A stretch of DNA of 64,000 nt from Fimbriimonas ginsengisoli Gsoil 348 (GCF_000724625.1 NZ_CP007139.1:2852001-2916000), one strand, 5' to 3'; positions 18,901-28,841 are shown, counted from the first letter of the stretch. Notes: generated by a model from the sequence alone, not told the origin. Translations and numbers: made by a program.

Positions 18901-21463
18901 TGCTCACCGTGTTCATGCGCGGCAGGTCCTCGGGCAGTTTCGCGAGATTGAAGGCGTCGGTGTAGTTGCCTCCCGGCATGACTTCCATCGCAAGAAGCTG
19001 CTGGGCCGCGTCCGGGTTTATGATCCCGATCGTCCAACTGAGGAAGCCGTCGAGATCGACAACCGTCGCTTCCCACAGCAGGCACCGGGCGGTGGCCTGA
19101 ACCTTGGACATCGAGTCCTCGACCCGCTTCCGTTCGGTAATGTCGGTGCAGACCCCCGTGAGTCGCCAGCGACCCTCCCCGCTTTGCTCAATGTGAACGT
19201 CCTCCGAGAGCCATCGGAGGTCGCCGTTTGCCGTTCGAACGGAGAATTCCTGCTGGTAACCGCTCTGTCCGGAGCTCAACGCCATCGAGCTTAATCGGTT
19301 GATCGATTCGGAATGTTCCTGCGGCCTGGCCCGATAGAATCCATCCGTATAAGAGCCGCCGTTTGGAATTTCCACTGGCAAGAACTGTTGGGCCGCTTCG
19401 GGATTTCGAAACTCTAAATTCCAGTCGAAGTCGGTAGCGGTTTCCGTAACCTCTGCCTGCCAGAGGAGGCAGTGAGCGCTGGAGAGAACCTGGGACGTTT
19501 CTTCCTGAGCTTTCTTCTGCTCGGTGACGTCGGTGCAGACCCCAGTGAGTCTCCAATGTCCCGGTTCCAACGGCTCGATGGTGACGTCCTCCGCCAGCCA
19601 CCGGATTTCACCGGAGGCGATTCGGATTCTGAATTCCTGTTGGTATCCGCTTTTGCCCTCCGGTATTTCCGATGCGTGGTGTAGCCGCATTTGAGCGGCT
19701 TCCTCCGGCAAGCGCGCCGCGTCGAACGCCTGGGTGTAGGAGCATCCGGGCGGAATATCGACCGGCAGGAAGGCTTGGGCGGCTCCCGGGTTTCTAAATT
19801 CGGTGTACCACTCGAGTTCGCCGTCTCGGTCGAAGATATCCGCTTGCCAAAGGAGGCATCGGGCGCTCTGGAGGACCTGTGAAATCTCCTCTTGGCTCTC
19901 TTTCCTCTCGGTGATGTCGGTGCACACGCCCGTAAGGCGCCACTGGCCATCCCCTTGAGACTTGATGGTGACGTCCTCGGCGAGCCATCGATATTCACCG
20001 TTAGACGACCGAACGCGAAACTCTTGCCGGTAACCGTCGGCCCCGGATAGGATTGCCCCTTCGCTCGTCGCGTGCATCCCAGCGGTGTCGTCCGGGTGCC
20101 AGCTCGCTTCGAAGGCATCCAGGTAGGTTGCGCCCTCTGGAATTGTCAGCGGCAGAAATTGCTGGGCGGCGGCTTCATTGTGAAACTCCATTTCCCAGAA
20201 CGGTTTTTCGCCGCGATCGGTAACCTGCGCCTGCCATAGAAGGCAGTTCGCTCCGGTTAGGATCTGAGACATCGCCTCTTCGGCGAGCTTTCGCTCCGTG
20301 ATATCGGTACAAACGCTGGTGACGTACCACCGGCCTTCATCAAGGTGCTCGACGTGGACGTCTTCCGCAAGCCATCGGATTTCGCCGTCCATCCGGCGGA
20401 CCCTGAATTCCTGCTGATAGCCGGATTCACCGTTTCGGAGCGCCATGGTGCTGCGCTGGTTCATCCTCGCGGAGTCCCCGCGCAACTTGGCACGATGAAA
20501 GGCGTTACCGTACGTCTCGCCCTCCGATATGTGAATCGGAAAGAATTGTTGGGCCCCCTCCAAGTTCCGGACCTGTGATACCCACACGAGAGCGCCATCA
20601 CGGTCGCGCACATCCGCCTGAATGAGCAGGCACCTCGCGGTGGTGAGCACCCGCGACATCTCTTCGTTCGCCTTCTTTTGCTCCGTGACGTCCGTGCAAA
20701 CGCCGTTGAGCAACCAACGACCGGCTGCCGAGGGGGTGATGCTTACATCTTCGAAGATCCACCGGATCTCGCCACTCGCCAAGCGCATCCGAAACTCTTG
20801 CTGGTAGCCGCTATCTCCGTTCCGAAGCGCTGCGTCGCACGTCTGCTTCATCCGGCCGGTGTCCTCGTCCAGCTTGGCTAGGTGGAAGGCTATCGAATAG
20901 TCGCAGTCGGGTGGAATTTCTATCTGAAGGAAGTGTTCCGCCCCGGCCGGATTGCGAATCTCGGTTTGCCAAATAAATTCTTCGCCTTCAACCCAGACCT
21001 CGGCTTGCCACAGTAGGCACCGAACGTGGGTGAGGAGGTGGGTCATCTCCGCTTCGGCATGCTGCCGGCTACTCTCGAGACGCTCCTTTAGATCGTTCAC
21101 CTCGGTGAGGTCGCTTCCGGCGAAGTAAACGCGGTCTCCCGCTAAATCGACCGTGCATGTCCAATGGATCCACTTGTATTCGCCGCTTTTAGAAAGGCAA
21201 CGGCAATCCCAAGAGGTAGTTCCGCCGGTTTTCAATAGCGATTCGATCCCTCGGAGGCGCGCTGCGCGATCTTCTGGATGCACGAGCGCCGGCAGATCCA
21301 TCGCGGTTGCTTCGTCCGGGGTCCAACCCAGAATGCGCTCGATGGCGGGATTGATGGCAAGCAGTTTGCCCTCGAGCGTGCGAACGATCATTAGTTCGCG
21401 CGCAAGTTCGAAGAATGCTTCAGCCTCCGAATGCAACCTGGGCTCCATCTGTAGGTGGCTCAT
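15917..21463 (-). CDS. Giant cytoplasmic hybrid histidine kinase with about 11 PAS domains and a receiver
   Basis: About 1848 residues with no membrane segment. In order: one ordinary PAS; seven tandem units of about 129 residues (roughly residues 150-1060), each opening with LLWQA and ending [16 protein letters not shown]; three more PAS domains; the histidine kinase core with H-box [12 protein letters not shown]-box [12 protein letters not shown] and G-boxes DTGHGIA and GTGLGLAL; and a C-terminal receiver with [12 protein letters not shown] at 21463 is preferred; a TTG at 21484 in frame is possible. The next gene, the HD-GYP regulator, starts one base after the stop and is the obvious partner. 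The ligand sensed by the repeated PAS array is unknown. Confidence 0.9.
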   Translation of the reverse strand: MSHLQMEPRLHSEAEAFFELARELMIVRTLEGKLLAINPAIERILGWTPDEATAMDLPALVHPEDRAARLRGIESLLKTGGTTSWDCRCLSKSGEYKWIHWTCTVDLAGDRVYFAGSDLTEVNDLKERLESSRQHAEAEMTHLLTHVRCLLWQAEVWVEGEEFIWQTEIRNPAGAEHFLQIEIPPDCDYSIAFHLAKLDEDTGRMKQTCDAALRNGDSGYQQEFRMRLASGEIRWIFEDVSITPSAAGRWLLNGVCTDVTEQKKANEEMSRVLTTARCLLIQADVRDRDGALVWVSQVRNLEGAQQFFPIHISEGETYGNAFHRAKLRGDSARMNQRSTMALRNGESGYQQEFRVRRMDGEIRWLAEDVHVEHLDEGRWYVTSVCTDITERKLAEEAMSQILTGANCLLWQAQVTDRGEKPFWEMEFHNEAAAQQFLPLTIPEGATYLDAFEASWHPDDTAGMHATSEGAILSGADGYRQEFRVRSSNGEYRWLAEDVTIKSQGDGQWRLTGVCTDITERKESQEEISQVLQSARCLLWQADIFDRDGELEWYTEFRNPGAAQAFLPVDIPPGCSYTQAFDAARLPEEAAQMRLHHASEIPEGKSGYQQEFRIRIASGEIRWLAEDVTIEPLEPGHWRLTGVCTDVTEQKKAQEETSQVLSSAHCLLWQAEVTETATDFDWNLEFRNPEAAQQFLPVEIPNGGSYTDGFYRARPQEHSESINRLSSMALSSGQSGYQQEFSVRTANGDLRWLSEDVHIEQSGEGRWRLTGVCTDITERKRVEDSMSKVQATARCLLWEATVVDLDGFLSWTIGIINPDAAQQLLAMEVMPGGNYTDAFNLAKLPEDLPRMNTVSTAALRSGQDSYQQEYRIKVAGGEIRWLDESVSVEPDGEGQWRLTGVCVDVTERRRAEEEVKLVVNSARCLLWQADVTERDGIFEWGPDLYNPGTPKNELGIQPAADGASEIDADTQVFLGERLPEDAKRMDEVSDRALRTGQSGYRHEYRVRSKEGEIYWISEDVTIEPKGPREWRLTGVCTDITERKRAEIALSESEIRLRAVIESVDEIAFEFDAEGTYVEIWTANEKLLAKPRSELIGQRVAAVLGEEWSRPFIEAFGRVMANLEPESLEYSLDLPDGKHWFLARISPILGSDGSCQTVCLLARDISARKMAEEALRRSEASYQRIVANVPGVVSQLLLHPDGSYQCLYLNAACREMFGREPAEFEQDASLVLATVYSDDRRSFIESFSAAASTLSPWKWEGRYYAKGGEVRWLEAISRPELQPNGDILWDCLLMDATARKNMEAEMKRSQDELQDRFHDRTRDLRHANVALQNEILERKQAQEELKESEMRYRAIVEDQTEMICRFLADGTFTFVNDAHCRYYEALPEDLLGRSFIDFLPPEDATRIRNHLASLGPRNPVGSYEISTLSRDGEIRWQHWTDRCIWDEEGEFVCFQSVGRDITARKKTEEALLLAKEEAERANLAKSEFLSRMSHELRTPLNAILGFGQLLDRNELDEVQKESVQHILKGGRHLLGLINEVLDLARVEAGRTDVSIEPVSVATVVRESLDLVQSLGSEHNVRLDVDVTKFTPYYALADQQRLKQVLINLLSNGIKYNRSGGSVQVDCSTEGDRLRIDVQDTGHGIAAGDLDKLFRPFERLTANNTNVEGTGLGLALSKRLINLMNGELEVQSTVGVGSRFSITLPLSESPEKKLTAIPAEFVEQTPGPMGSYSVLCIEDNLSNLRLVEVLLGSRPGIELLSAMQGNVGLDLARQLKPDLILLDLNLPDMSGKDVMARLRESSDTKEIPIVVISADATPVQIERLLGGGADAYLTKPLDVAAFLATLDRFLK

Positions 21464-21717
21464 GTACTCAAGGCCCGACGGCAAGCCCGGCGTTTTTTGT
21501 GAGCCTGTGACACAGCATAGTTATTGGTGCCTCATCTGCGATTCTTACCGGTGAAATTGGGCTTTACACCGCAAGCAATCCGGACTTTTTCCGTTAATTC
21601 TTCCCCGCCGCAGGACACACCTCTCTCACGGGAACCCAGGGTCAAGGAACCCAGCCCGCCCGATGACGCGACCACTTTGCATAACTTTCAAGGACATCCG
21701 CTCCAAATCGTCGTGGC

Positions 21718-21734
21718 CGTATTGCAACAATACG
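21718..21734. promoter_or_regulatory. 17-bp palindrome upstream of 2-hydroxyacid dehydrogenase
   Basis: CGTATTG-CAA-CAATACG is a perfect 7+7 inverted repeat 62 bases before the dehydrogenase start. It sits in the 21464-21795 divergent intergenic region between that gene and the kinase. Its size and AT content suit an operator for a dimeric regulator. The gap also holds two GGAACCCAG direct repeats (21629-21656 region) and no supported gene. Confidence 0.45.
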
Positions 21735-21795
21735 AGTTCATTTAGGCGCCGTGCGGATGGTGTAGGCTCGCTCCCGTGCAGATTGGAGAGAACTG

Positions 21796-22782
21796 ATGGC
21801 GTTTAAGGTGCTTGTAACGGCTCGCGCGTTTTGGTCGAGCGGGGAAGCGGCGAACGATCTGTTGGTCACCGCGGGTTGCGACGTGGTTCGGTCTGCCACG
21901 TTCGGACCATTAACGGAAAGCGAGGTGATCGCGCAACTGAGAGGTTGCGATGCGGTCATCGCGTCGAGCGACGCCTATACGGAAGCGGTCTTCGCCGTTC
22001 ACCCCGGCCTCAAAGTCGTGTCCCGCTGGGGAGTGGGCATCGACAGCGTCGATCTCGAAGCCGCCACCCAAGCCGGGGTCATAGCTACCAATACGCCGGG
22101 AGCGATGGTCGAGGCGGTTGCGGACTACACGTTTGGGTTGTTGCTGGCGACGGCGCGGCGAATCGTGGAGGGCGACCGGTTGATGCGATCCGGAGGATGG
22201 GATGAGATGCCCGGCACGCTCGTGTACGGGAAGACCCTCGGCCTGGTGGGAGCCGGAAGAATTGGGCAGGCGGTGGCACGCCGCGCCGCCGGCTTCGGGA
22301 TGCGGGTTCTTGCGTTCGACCCTCCGCTACAGGCCGGCGGTGGAAAGGTCGAGATCGAGTTCGTCGATCTCGACGAGCTACTCGAGCGAAGCGATTTCGT
22401 CTGCCTTCACGCGCCGAGCTTGCCCGAGACGAAGGGGATGTTCGACGCGAAGCGGTTTGCCCAAATGAAGCGGTCGGCCTACTTCATCAACACCGCGAGG
22501 GGAGCGCTCGTCGACGAAACGGATCTCCTCGCGGCCTTGGAAACCGGACGGATCGCGGGCGCCGCGATCGACGTTTACCAACAAGAGCCGCTGCCCGCCG
22601 ATCACCCGCTTAGAAACGCTCCCCGTTGCGTTCTTTCCCCCCACAACTCCTCGAACGCTCTGGAATCGACGGCGACCATGAGCCTGATGGCCGCCGAGAA
22701 CGTCCTCGCCGTCATGCAAGGCGAACGCCCCCAACATCTTTGCAACCCAGAAGTCTGGGACTCGCCGAAACGAAGGGTCTAA
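21796..22782 (+). CDS. D-2-hydroxyacid dehydrogenase (phosphoglycerate dehydrogenase-like)
   Basis: NAD-dependent reduction or oxidation of a 2-hydroxy/2-keto acid in the cytoplasm. The 328-residue protein has the NAD motif GAGRIG (152-157), Asp175 after strand 2 favouring NAD, and the catalytic triad Arg235 (NTARGALVD), Glu264 (DVYQQEP) and His283 (LSPHNS). No regulatory ACT domain is present, so it is shorter than biosynthetic SerA. GGAGAGAACTG before the ATG is a good ribosome site. The substrate is undetermined; nearby sugar-acid genes suggest a glycerate- or sugar-acid-related role. Confidence 0.9.
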   Translation: MAFKVLVTARAFWSSGEAANDLLVTAGCDVVRSATFGPLTESEVIAQLRGCDAVIASSDAYTEAVFAVHPGLKVVSRWGVGIDSVDLEAATQAGVIATNTPGAMVEAVADYTFGLLLATARRIVEGDRLMRSGGWDEMPGTLVYGKTLGLVGAGRIGQAVARRAAGFGMRVLAFDPPLQAGGGKVEIEFVDLDELLERSDFVCLHAPSLPETKGMFDAKRFAQMKRSAYFINTARGALVDETDLLAALETGRIAGAAIDVYQQEPLPADHPLRNAPRCVLSPHNSSNALESTATMSLMAAENVLAVMQGERPQHLCNPEVWDSPKRRV

Positions 22783-22891
22783 CGTCGCACGGGCGCGTTT
22801 GGTGGGAAACGACTCGCCGTCTGTCGCCCTCACACGGATGCGGAGAAGATTTGCCCACTAATACGTAGACAAACGGTGTATATTCCAACCT

Positions 22892-23380
22892 ATGGGACTG
22901 ACCGAAGCTCTGCTCGACTCATGGGATCGTCAATGCCACATCGTGGATGCCGTGGCTGGTTTGGTAACCGAAGAAACCCGCAAAGCGCTTCCGTCTCCCG
23001 ACGGCTGGCCGCTCGACCACCAGCTCGCTCACATTCACCTCGTGCGGCGATACTGGCTCTCCCAGGTCTCGCCGGAGCGTGGTAAGGCCCTCGGTGAAAC
23101 CTACACGGATGGTTGGGAAACCCCCATCGAAGACCTGGATCGGATCAAAGAGCTCCTCCGAGACAGCGCCGTCGCCGTGCGTGAGGCGATGCAAGAGCTG
23201 CTGACGAACGGAACCGGCGCCATCGGCGGCTACGACCACCCGGTCCTCTTCCTTCAACACATGATCTGGCACGAGGGTTGGCACGTCGGCCTCATCTTCC
23301 TCGGCCTCCGCCTCGCAGGCCACGAGCCCACCGAAGAATGGGAAGAGCCCAACGTCTGGGGTCAGTGGCGTACCGAATAG
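22892..23380 (+). CDS. DinB-fold protein
   Basis: 162 residues with the four-helix DinB/YfiT architecture. His residues suited to metal binding occur in DHQLAHIHLVRRYW (about residues 47-60) and in the HMIWHEGWHVGLI helix (about 127-139). DinB-fold proteins often bind a divalent metal and some act as thiol-dependent transferases, but no reaction can be assigned. It is one of three such genes in this window, none closely similar to the others. Confidence 0.8.
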   Translation: MGLTEALLDSWDRQCHIVDAVAGLVTEETRKALPSPDGWPLDHQLAHIHLVRRYWLSQVSPERGKALGETYTDGWETPIEDLDRIKELLRDSAVAVREAMQELLTNGTGAIGGYDHPVLFLQHMIWHEGWHVGLIFLGLRLAGHEPTEEWEEPNVWGQWRTE

Positions 23381-23426
23381 GGCCGAACTCGGAACCCACG
23401 CGCTTGGCGTCATATACTTTAAGCAT

Positions 23427-23666
23427 ATGAAGAGTGTGATAGAAGGCACTTGGGCGGAAGTTTCTCGAAAGGCCGCTGGGCTCGATGCATCGAGCCGTGT
23501 GCGGTTAGAGGTTGATCTGGACTCTCCCGCTGCTCCGGGCGCGCGAGAAGAAACTATCGAACAACGGCTTCAGAAATTTGACCGCCTGACGCGGTGGATC
23601 GATGAGAACGTTCCCAAAGACCTTCCCTCTCTTTCGGATGAGGCGCTTCGCAGAGAGTGGATGTAA
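23427..23666 (+). CDS. Small protein, likely antitoxin-like partner of a decayed PIN toxin
   Basis: 79 residues, charged and largely helical. It ends where a PIN-domain fragment begins in another frame. The position, size and overlap with a PIN remnant suggest the antitoxin half of a former VapBC-type module. No clear DNA-binding motif is seen at the N-terminus, so this call rests on context. Confidence 0.5.
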   Translation: MKSVIEGTWAEVSRKAAGLDASSRVRLEVDLDSPAAPGAREETIEQRLQKFDRLTRWIDENVPKDLPSLSDEALRREWM

Positions 23667-23785
23667 AGCAAACCCATGATGCCAGGCTGGTTGCCGCTAT
23701 GATCGTAAGCGGAATCGACAGGATCTTAACTTTCAACGGTCAAGACTTCGTGCGCTATCCCGAGATTGCCGTGTTGACTCCCTGA
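23657..23785 (+). pseudogene. Truncated PIN-domain toxin (C-terminal third only)
   Basis: Reading from 23657 gives a GTG-initiated frame of 42 residues ending at 23785. It contains KQTHDARLVAAM, then RILTFNGQDFVRYPEI and VLTP. This matches the end of VapC-like PIN ribonucleases, including the late active-site Asp in HDA and the conserved TFN..DF strand. The first two acidic residues and about 90 N-terminal residues are absent. The frame overlaps the last codons of the upstream small gene, so an internal deletion seems to have fused the two. It should be inactive. Confidence 0.65.
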
Positions 23786-23821
23786 TTCAAGGGAGGAGAA
23801 AAGGGATAGATTGGGACGCAG

Positions 23822-24616
23822 ATGCGAAACAACTCGGTTAAGGCGGCGCTGAAGGAAGGGCGGGCTCAGGTGGGGACTTGGCTATCGCTAGCCAGCCCGA
23901 TCGCCGCGCGATACATGGCAAGAACCGGCTTCCACTGGCTGACTCTCGACATCGAGCACAGCCCGGTCAATTGGGAGTCGGCGTCGTTGATTTTCGGGGC
24001 CATCGCCGACGCCGGCGGCGTTCCGCTCGCCCGAGTACCCGGTATCACGGTGGAAAACGTGAAACGCTGCCTGGACGCCGGAGCCTACGGAATCGTCTTC
24101 CCCATGTGCAACTCGGTGGAAGAGGCTGAGCTGGCGGTCGCCGCTTGCAAATATCCGCCCAATGGGCAGCGCAGCGTTGGCGGCGGATTCCACGCCCTCA
24201 ACTTCGGCGCCAGCCCGGCCGAGTACTACCGCCGCGCCAACGATGAGATCTTGGTCGTGATCCAGGCCGAGCATGTGTTGGCGGTGGAGAGAGCCGATCA
24301 AATCCTCGCCGTCCCCGGCATCGACGCCGTCTTCGTCGGCCCGAACGATCTCCTCTCCTCCATGGCCAAAACCCCCGCCATGGACTCCGACGACCCCGCC
24401 TTCGTCGACGCCCTCCGCCACGTCCGAGAAACCGCCGTCAAACACGGCGTCGCCCCCGGCCTTCACACTGCTAGCGCCGCCGTCGCCAACCAACGAATCG
24501 CCGAAGGCTGGCAATTCGTCGCCATCAGCAGCGAACTCGGCTTCATGCTCCATTCCGCCGCCGACACCGTCTCCACCACCATCGGTCAGCAGCACACCGC
24601 CGCCGCCCGCTACTAA
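23822..24616 (+). CDS. HpcH/HpaI-family class II aldolase
   Basis: 264 residues of the HpaI/RhmA aldolase family, which cleave 2-keto-3-deoxy acids to pyruvate plus an aldehyde with a divalent metal. Recognisable blocks are GTWLSLASPIAARYMA near the start, DIEHSP, the metal-ligand Glu in VVIQAEH, and Asp in FVGPNDL. The C-terminus (VAISSELGFMLH) also fits. The neighbourhood of sugar dehydrogenases and a fucosidase makes a 2-keto-3-deoxy-L-fuconate or rhamnonate substrate attractive, but that is inference. Confidence 0.88.
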   Translation: MRNNSVKAALKEGRAQVGTWLSLASPIAARYMARTGFHWLTLDIEHSPVNWESASLIFGAIADAGGVPLARVPGITVENVKRCLDAGAYGIVFPMCNSVEEAELAVAACKYPPNGQRSVGGGFHALNFGASPAEYYRRANDEILVVIQAEHVLAVERADQILAVPGIDAVFVGPNDLLSSMAKTPAMDSDDPAFVDALRHVRETAVKHGVAPGLHTASAAVANQRIAEGWQFVAISSELGFMLHSAADTVSTTIGQQHTAAARY

Positions 24617-24628
24617 CCCTTCCGGAGC

Positions 24629-24718
24629 CCCCTCTCCCTCCTTCGGATGTATGTGCCGAACGAGCGAGAGGGACTTGGGGGTGAGGGAGTCCGGAGGACC
24701 GCTGCTCTCCAGAGCGGC
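24629..24718. repeat. REP-like palindromic intergenic repeat
   Basis: CCCTCTCCCTC (24630-24640) is followed about 25 bases later by GAGAGGGACTTGGGGGTGAGGG (24667-24686 region) and then a CCGCT/AGCGG hairpin (24699-24717). The pairing of CCCTCTCCC with GAGAGGG plus a GGGGTGAGGG tail is the familiar form of dispersed intergenic palindromes in many bacterial genomes. Copy number in this genome cannot be seen here. Confidence 0.5.
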
Positions 24719-25144
24719 CCTCCCGCCCTAATGCCACAGCCGTCGCCTACGCCGCAGGCGTGTAGTAGGCACCTACGTGTGCCGCCTGCCGTCCTGGGTT
24801 GGTTATCCCACGAAAAGCTCGCCACAAAATGTCCGCGAGAACGAATATCTGACATCCAAAATAGTAGACATTTGAACACATATCTGTGTTATTATCACGG
24901 TGACTGAATGCATCTGACTTCGTAATGCAATTATCGAGACCTCGCGCCGCGCCTCCTGTGCAGAAAACAAAAAATATGGAACGAACCCAGATTTGAACCT
25001 GAGCGGCAAGGAAACGAACCCAGCGGCGCCCTTTACGCGGGGCAGTCTGAAGAAAAATCGGGGTTACCTGTCGATTTCGGGCCAGGTCATTCGACTATTT
25101 GATGAGGGCGGGGCTGGGAGCCTCGCGGTTTAGGAGAAAACGAT
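24719..25144. other. Non-coding stretch, AT-rich segment and leader of DinB gene
   Basis: No supported gene. It contains small GC hairpins (24733-24765), then an unusually AT-rich block around 24850-24900 that may hold promoters. Two ACGAACCCAG direct repeats about 35 bases apart follow (24979-25022). The last bases, TTTAGGAGAAAACGAT, give a strong ribosome site for the ATG at 25145. Confidence 0.5.
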
Positions 25145-25630
25145 ATGTCTACAACACTGACGACGGAATCGAAGACGGTTCCCGCGAAAAGCCTGAGGGG
25201 GGCTTGCAATCTGTTTTTGAAGGATCTTCAAGCGTTGCCCGAAGAGGCGTTTAAGAAGGACTTCGGGGGCAAGACCCGCACCGTCGCCGACATCGTTTAC
25301 GAGGTTAACCTCGTAAACGACCACGTCGGTATGGTGATCCGAGGCGAGGAGCCGTTCGTATGGCCGGAAGGCGCCGCCTGGATCAAAGCGCCCGAAGGGT
25401 TTGGCGCCAAAGACGACGTGATCGCGGCCTTCCAAAAGTCGTCCGAAAAGATCATCTCCACGGTCGACGCCTACTCCGTCGAAGAGCTCGAAGCCCCACT
25501 TCAGACCGAAGACGGCGAGACCAACCGAGCCGAACGCTGCCGCTTCATGACCCTCCACGTCTGGTACCACGGCGGCCAACTCAACTTCATCCAAACCCTG
25601 CTCGGCGACGACGCCTGGCATTGGAAGTAA
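25145..25630 (+). CDS. DinB-fold protein
   Basis: 161 residues, four-helix DinB type. Candidate metal ligands are the His in VNDHVGMVIRGEE (near residue 59) and those in the helix HVWYHGGQLNFIQTLLGD near the C-terminus. The start has an excellent Shine-Dalgarno (AGGAG). Members of this superfamily include thiol-dependent transferases and uncharacterised stress proteins; no substrate can be named. Confidence 0.8.
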   Translation: MSTTLTTESKTVPAKSLRGACNLFLKDLQALPEEAFKKDFGGKTRTVADIVYEVNLVNDHVGMVIRGEEPFVWPEGAAWIKAPEGFGAKDDVIAAFQKSSEKIISTVDAYSVEELEAPLQTEDGETNRAERCRFMTLHVWYHGGQLNFIQTLLGDDAWHWK

Positions 25631-25648
25631 GCACCCCGCGCAACCACA

Positions 25649-25668
25649 GGGGCGGCCTACGCCGCCCC
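25649..25668. terminator. Hairpin between convergent DinB and LacI genes
   Basis: GGGGCGGC (25649-25656), loop CTAC, GCCGCCCC (25661-25668). Perfect 8-bp stem 18 bases after the DinB stop and before the convergent regulator's stop. No T-run. Confidence 0.55.
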
Positions 25669-25742
25669 GACTCCCGACGCCGGCACGGCCCGCAGAGGCT
25701 TTTAAACAAGGGTCGAGCGAGTGCACCCCTTAAGTTCGACTG

Positions 25743-26756
25743 TTACCGATCCGCCAATCGCGCGGTCGATCTTCTAACCAACAGCCGGGTTGGCAGGATC
25801 TTTTCGACGATCGCGGCGGCGGGATTGTCGATGGCCTGGAGGACGACCTCGACCGCCGTGGAGCCCATCTCGTACGCAGGCTGCGATACCACGGTGAGGA
25901 AAGGATCGACCATCATTGAGGCCGGAAGGTCGTCGAAGCCGACGATCGACATGTCTTCGGGCACGCGGACGCCTTGCTCGTGGAGTACCTGCAGAGCGCC
26001 GATCGCGATAAAATTGTTCAACGCGAACAGTGCCGTTGGTCGAGGTTTCGACGCCAATGCGATCGCGGCCGCTTCCCGCCCCCAGTCGGTTGAAAACCGT
26101 CCGTGCAAGACATCGATAAGGTTCTGGTCGCCTTGAAAACCGCCAAGGAATGAGGAGACCCGATCGTCCGAGGTCGGCACGCCGACCGGGCCGGCCAAGA
26201 TTGCAATCCTTCGGTGGCCAAGTTCTCGAAGGTGCTCGGCCGCCGAGACCGAACCGGAACTCGAGTCGCATCGCACGAAAGAGACCGGTTCGCCCTCGAC
26301 GCGTCGATCGAGAATGACGAGGGGAAGGCTCCTAGATGCCGCCAGTTTCCGCGCTTCGTATCCGTTTTTCGCCGGGACAAAGAGTATGCCGTCGACCCCT
26401 TGGCCCGCCAGGAGCTCGATGTAGCGGAGCTCCTCGGCTTCCGATTCGTCCGTGTTGCAGAGCAAAAGGAGTTGGTTCCGATCGCTGGCAGCGTCTTCGG
26501 CGCCCCGGGCTACCGTTGTAAAAAACGGGTTGGTCACGTCGGTAACGACGAGGGCCAGGGTGTTGGTTCGGTTCGAGCGTAAGCCGCGGGCCACGCGGTT
26601 CGGAATGTATCCGAGCTCACGTATCGCGGCTTCAACTCGGACCCGAACCGAGTTAGATACCGGTCCGGATCCGGTGAGCGTTCGGGAAACCGTCATCGAC
26701 GTCACGCCCGCCCGCTTGGCGACATCCTCGATCGTTACCCGCTTTCGTTCACGCAA
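25743..26756 (-). CDS. LacI-family transcriptional regulator
   Basis: 337 residues. The N-terminal helix-turn-helix and hinge are canonical (VTIEDVAKRAGVTSMTVSRTL, then PNRVARGLRSNRTNT). The rest is a periplasmic-binding-protein fold for a sugar effector (VVTDVTNPFF, GVDGILFVPA, VGFDDLPASMM). It is the last gene of the fucosidase-dehydrogenase-reductase run on the same strand, 45 bases after the reductase. The LacI-type palindrome at 30790-30803 upstream of the fucosidase is its most likely operator, which would make it autoregulated. Confidence 0.93.
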   Translation of the reverse strand: MRERKRVTIEDVAKRAGVTSMTVSRTLTGSGPVSNSVRVRVEAAIRELGYIPNRVARGLRSNRTNTLALVVTDVTNPFFTTVARGAEDAASDRNQLLLLCNTDESEAEELRYIELLAGQGVDGILFVPAKNGYEARKLAASRSLPLVILDRRVEGEPVSFVRCDSSSGSVSAAEHLRELGHRRIAILAGPVGVPTSDDRVSSFLGGFQGDQNLIDVLHGRFSTDWGREAAAIALASKPRPTALFALNNFIAIGALQVLHEQGVRVPEDMSIVGFDDLPASMMVDPFLTVVSQPAYEMGSTAVEVVLQAIDNPAAAIVEKILPTRLLVRRSTARLADR

Positions 26757-26801
26757 GGCTCAGCATGACACCATTGTTGCGTTCGTCCTCGCGGCAGTTT
26801 C

Positions 26802-27761
26802 TCAGACGGGTTGTTCGTCCCATAGGTCTCGCCAGTCCGCGGCGCCGGGCCAGAGAAAGACCTGCCCCTTTATCAATCGACAGTTGCGGTCGATCTTGGC
26901 GATTTGGTCCATTTCTGCCGGCGTGAGCGGCTCCGATGTTGCCGCCCGAAGGCTCGATTCGTATTGCGAGCGCTTGACCGAAAAAGGAATCGGAATTTGC
27001 CCGCGGGTAACCGCCCACTTGATGCAGACGTCGGCGGGATGAATGTTGTGCGCCCGCGCAATCTCAACGATCACCGGATCGTCTAGATCCGAAGTATCGT
27101 CCGACGTCCGGTCGCGCTCGGGGCGGCTCGGCGAGCCAAGAGGCGAATACCCGATCGGGAGGATGCCATTGGCGGTGACGAACTCGAATAATTCCCGCTG
27201 TTGGAAGTGCGGATGCAATTCCATCTCGTTCGCGGCCGGTTGCACCTCCGCGTCCCGCAGCAGCAACTGGAGCTTTCGAACGGTCATATTCGAAGTTCCC
27301 GTGTATCGAACCAAGCCGCGATCGACGAGCTTTCGCATGGAGGCCCAAGTCCTCAGAAAGTTCTCGTGAATATAGGGCACGGCGTGAGGATCGCGGGAGT
27401 CCACCGCGACGCCGGACGCATGATGGTTAGGGAAGGGCCAATGGATCAAGAATAGGTCCAGGTAGTCCAAGCCCAAATCCCGGAGAGAATCTTCGCACGC
27501 GGCAACAACCTCGTGATGGCGATTATTCCAAACCTTACCGGTGACCCAATAGTCCTCCCGCGCGAGACCTGACTCTCGTAGGGCCGCGCCAACTTCCCGT
27601 TCGTTCCCGTAGACGGCTGCGCAATCGAAGTGGCGGTAGCCGACTTCAATCGCGCCCCTTACGGCATCGGCCACCTGCGGTGGGCCATATTTGTCCGAGC
27701 CGAATGTTCCCAGGCCGATTCTAGGAATAGGTTTTCCGGATAGCGGCGTTACGCTGATCAT
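26802..27761 (-). CDS. Aldo/keto reductase
   Basis: 319 residues, NADPH-type AKR barrel. Visible parts are [13 protein letters not shown], the Asp-Tyr pair of the active site in [11 protein letters not shown], Lys in WVTGKVW, His in FLIHWPF, and IGYSPLGS. The start is set by the ATGA overlap with the preceding dehydrogenase stop (27761-27758); a longer frame from 27785 is unlikely. Within a fucosidase operon a role as L-fucose or aldose dehydrogenase/reductase is plausible, since bacterial fucose dehydrogenases include AKR members. Confidence 0.9.
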   Translation of the reverse strand: MISVTPLSGKPIPRIGLGTFGSDKYGPPQVADAVRGAIEVGYRHFDCAAVYGNEREVGAALRESGLAREDYWVTGKVWNNRHHEVVAACEDSLRDLGLDYLDLFLIHWPFPNHHASGVAVDSRDPHAVPYIHENFLRTWASMRKLVDRGLVRYTGTSNMTVRKLQLLLRDAEVQPAANEMELHPHFQQRELFEFVTANGILPIGYSPLGSPSRPERDRTSDDTSDLDDPVIVEIARAHNIHPADVCIKWAVTRGQIPIPFSVKRSQYESSLRAATSEPLTPAEMDQIAKIDRNCRLIKGQVFLWPGAADWRDLWDEQPV

Positions 27762-28837
27762 GCCACCAACTCCTCGTCGAAGCAAATCGCGACCTTGCCG
27801 CTCCGGCCCTCGGCCATAAGGGCGTAGGCGTCACCGACTTTTTCCAATGGGAACCGATTGGTGACCAAATCTGCCGGGTGAAGATTCCATCGGACAAGCC
27901 GTTCGACGAGCTCCTCCATAAGCCAAATACTTGTGACCCACGAGCCGTAGATCGTCTTTTGATCGTGGATGATGTCGGCCGAAGGCTGAAAGCAGCAACT
28001 GCCTCCCTCGCCGATAAATGCGATGCGGCCCCACTTGCGAGTGCCCTGGATGGCCGTGAGCCTTCCTTTGTCGCTGGCGGAGCAATCGAAAGCCCGCTCG
28101 CAGCCGTTTCCGGACGTCAAAGCTCTGATTTGGGACACCGCCTCCGGCCCAGCCGGAATAACGACATCGGCCAACCCGAGCGACTTGGCGAGTTGCAGCC
28201 TTTCCGGTACGGCGTCCGTTCCGATCGTCAGATTGGCCCCCTTGGCCTTGGCTAACATCAGCGCCGCCAAGCCCACCGGCCCGAGGCCGGTAACCAATAC
28301 GGCGTCGTCGCCCGATACGCCGACTTTTTGGATTGCTTCATAGACCGTGCCAAAGCCGCAAGCGACTTGGGCGCCATCCGTGTAGCTAAGCTCTTCTGGC
28401 AAAGCGACGAGATCCTTTTCCTCGGCCAATAGATACTCGGCCATTCCGCCGTCTCGCTGCCAGCCATAGGCGCGGCGATACGAACTTGTGCAGGAGATCA
28501 TGTAGCCGCGACGGCAATCGTTGCACACCCCGCATCCCGAGATGTGATAGACGATTACCCGGTCGCCTTCTGCGAATCGGCGCAATCCCGGGCCGGCGCG
28601 CACGATCTGGCCGCTCGGCTCATGGCCGGCGATCATTCCGACCTGATACCCCTCGGGTCCCTTTCCCAGGTGCTCGCGGTAGATGCAGCGGATATCGCTC
28701 CCGCAGATCGTGGATGCCTTCATCTTGATGAGGACCTCTCCATGACCCGGTTCCGGGACCGCGAACTCTCGCAACTCCGCCGAGCTGTTGCCGGGAAGCA
28801 GCGCTCCAAGCATTGTTTCTTTGGTGGCTAGAGCCAT
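27758..28837 (-). CDS. Zinc-binding alcohol dehydrogenase (MDR family)
   Basis: 359 residues. The catalytic zinc site is Cys in STICGSD and His-Glu in IAGHEPSG. The structural zinc lobe is [15 protein letters not shown]. The cofactor motif is GLGPVG. It lies 4 bases after the fucosidase stop and overlaps the reductase start by 4, so the three are one transcript. It probably oxidises a sugar or sugar alcohol freed by the glycosidases. It resembles the enzyme at the start of the window only at family level. Confidence 0.92.
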   Translation of the reverse strand: MALATKETMLGALLPGNSSAELREFAVPEPGHGEVLIKMKASTICGSDIRCIYREHLGKGPEGYQVGMIAGHEPSGQIVRAGPGLRRFAEGDRVIVYHISGCGVCNDCRRGYMISCTSSYRRAYGWQRDGGMAEYLLAEEKDLVALPEELSYTDGAQVACGFGTVYEAIQKVGVSGDDAVLVTGLGPVGLAALMLAKAKGANLTIGTDAVPERLQLAKSLGLADVVIPAGPEAVSQIRALTSGNGCERAFDCSASDKGRLTAIQGTRKWGRIAFIGEGGSCCFQPSADIIHDQKTIYGSWVTSIWLMEELVERLVRWNLHPADLVTNRFPLEKVGDAYALMAEGRSGKVAICFDEELVA

Positions 28838-28841
28838 GAGG

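Noticed and set aside
24976-25022. tRNA-like 3' end (GAACCCAGATTTGAACC)
   Set aside because: The T stem does not pair, no anticodon arm or acceptor partner follows, and the same GAACCCAG word recurs nearby as a short direct repeat.
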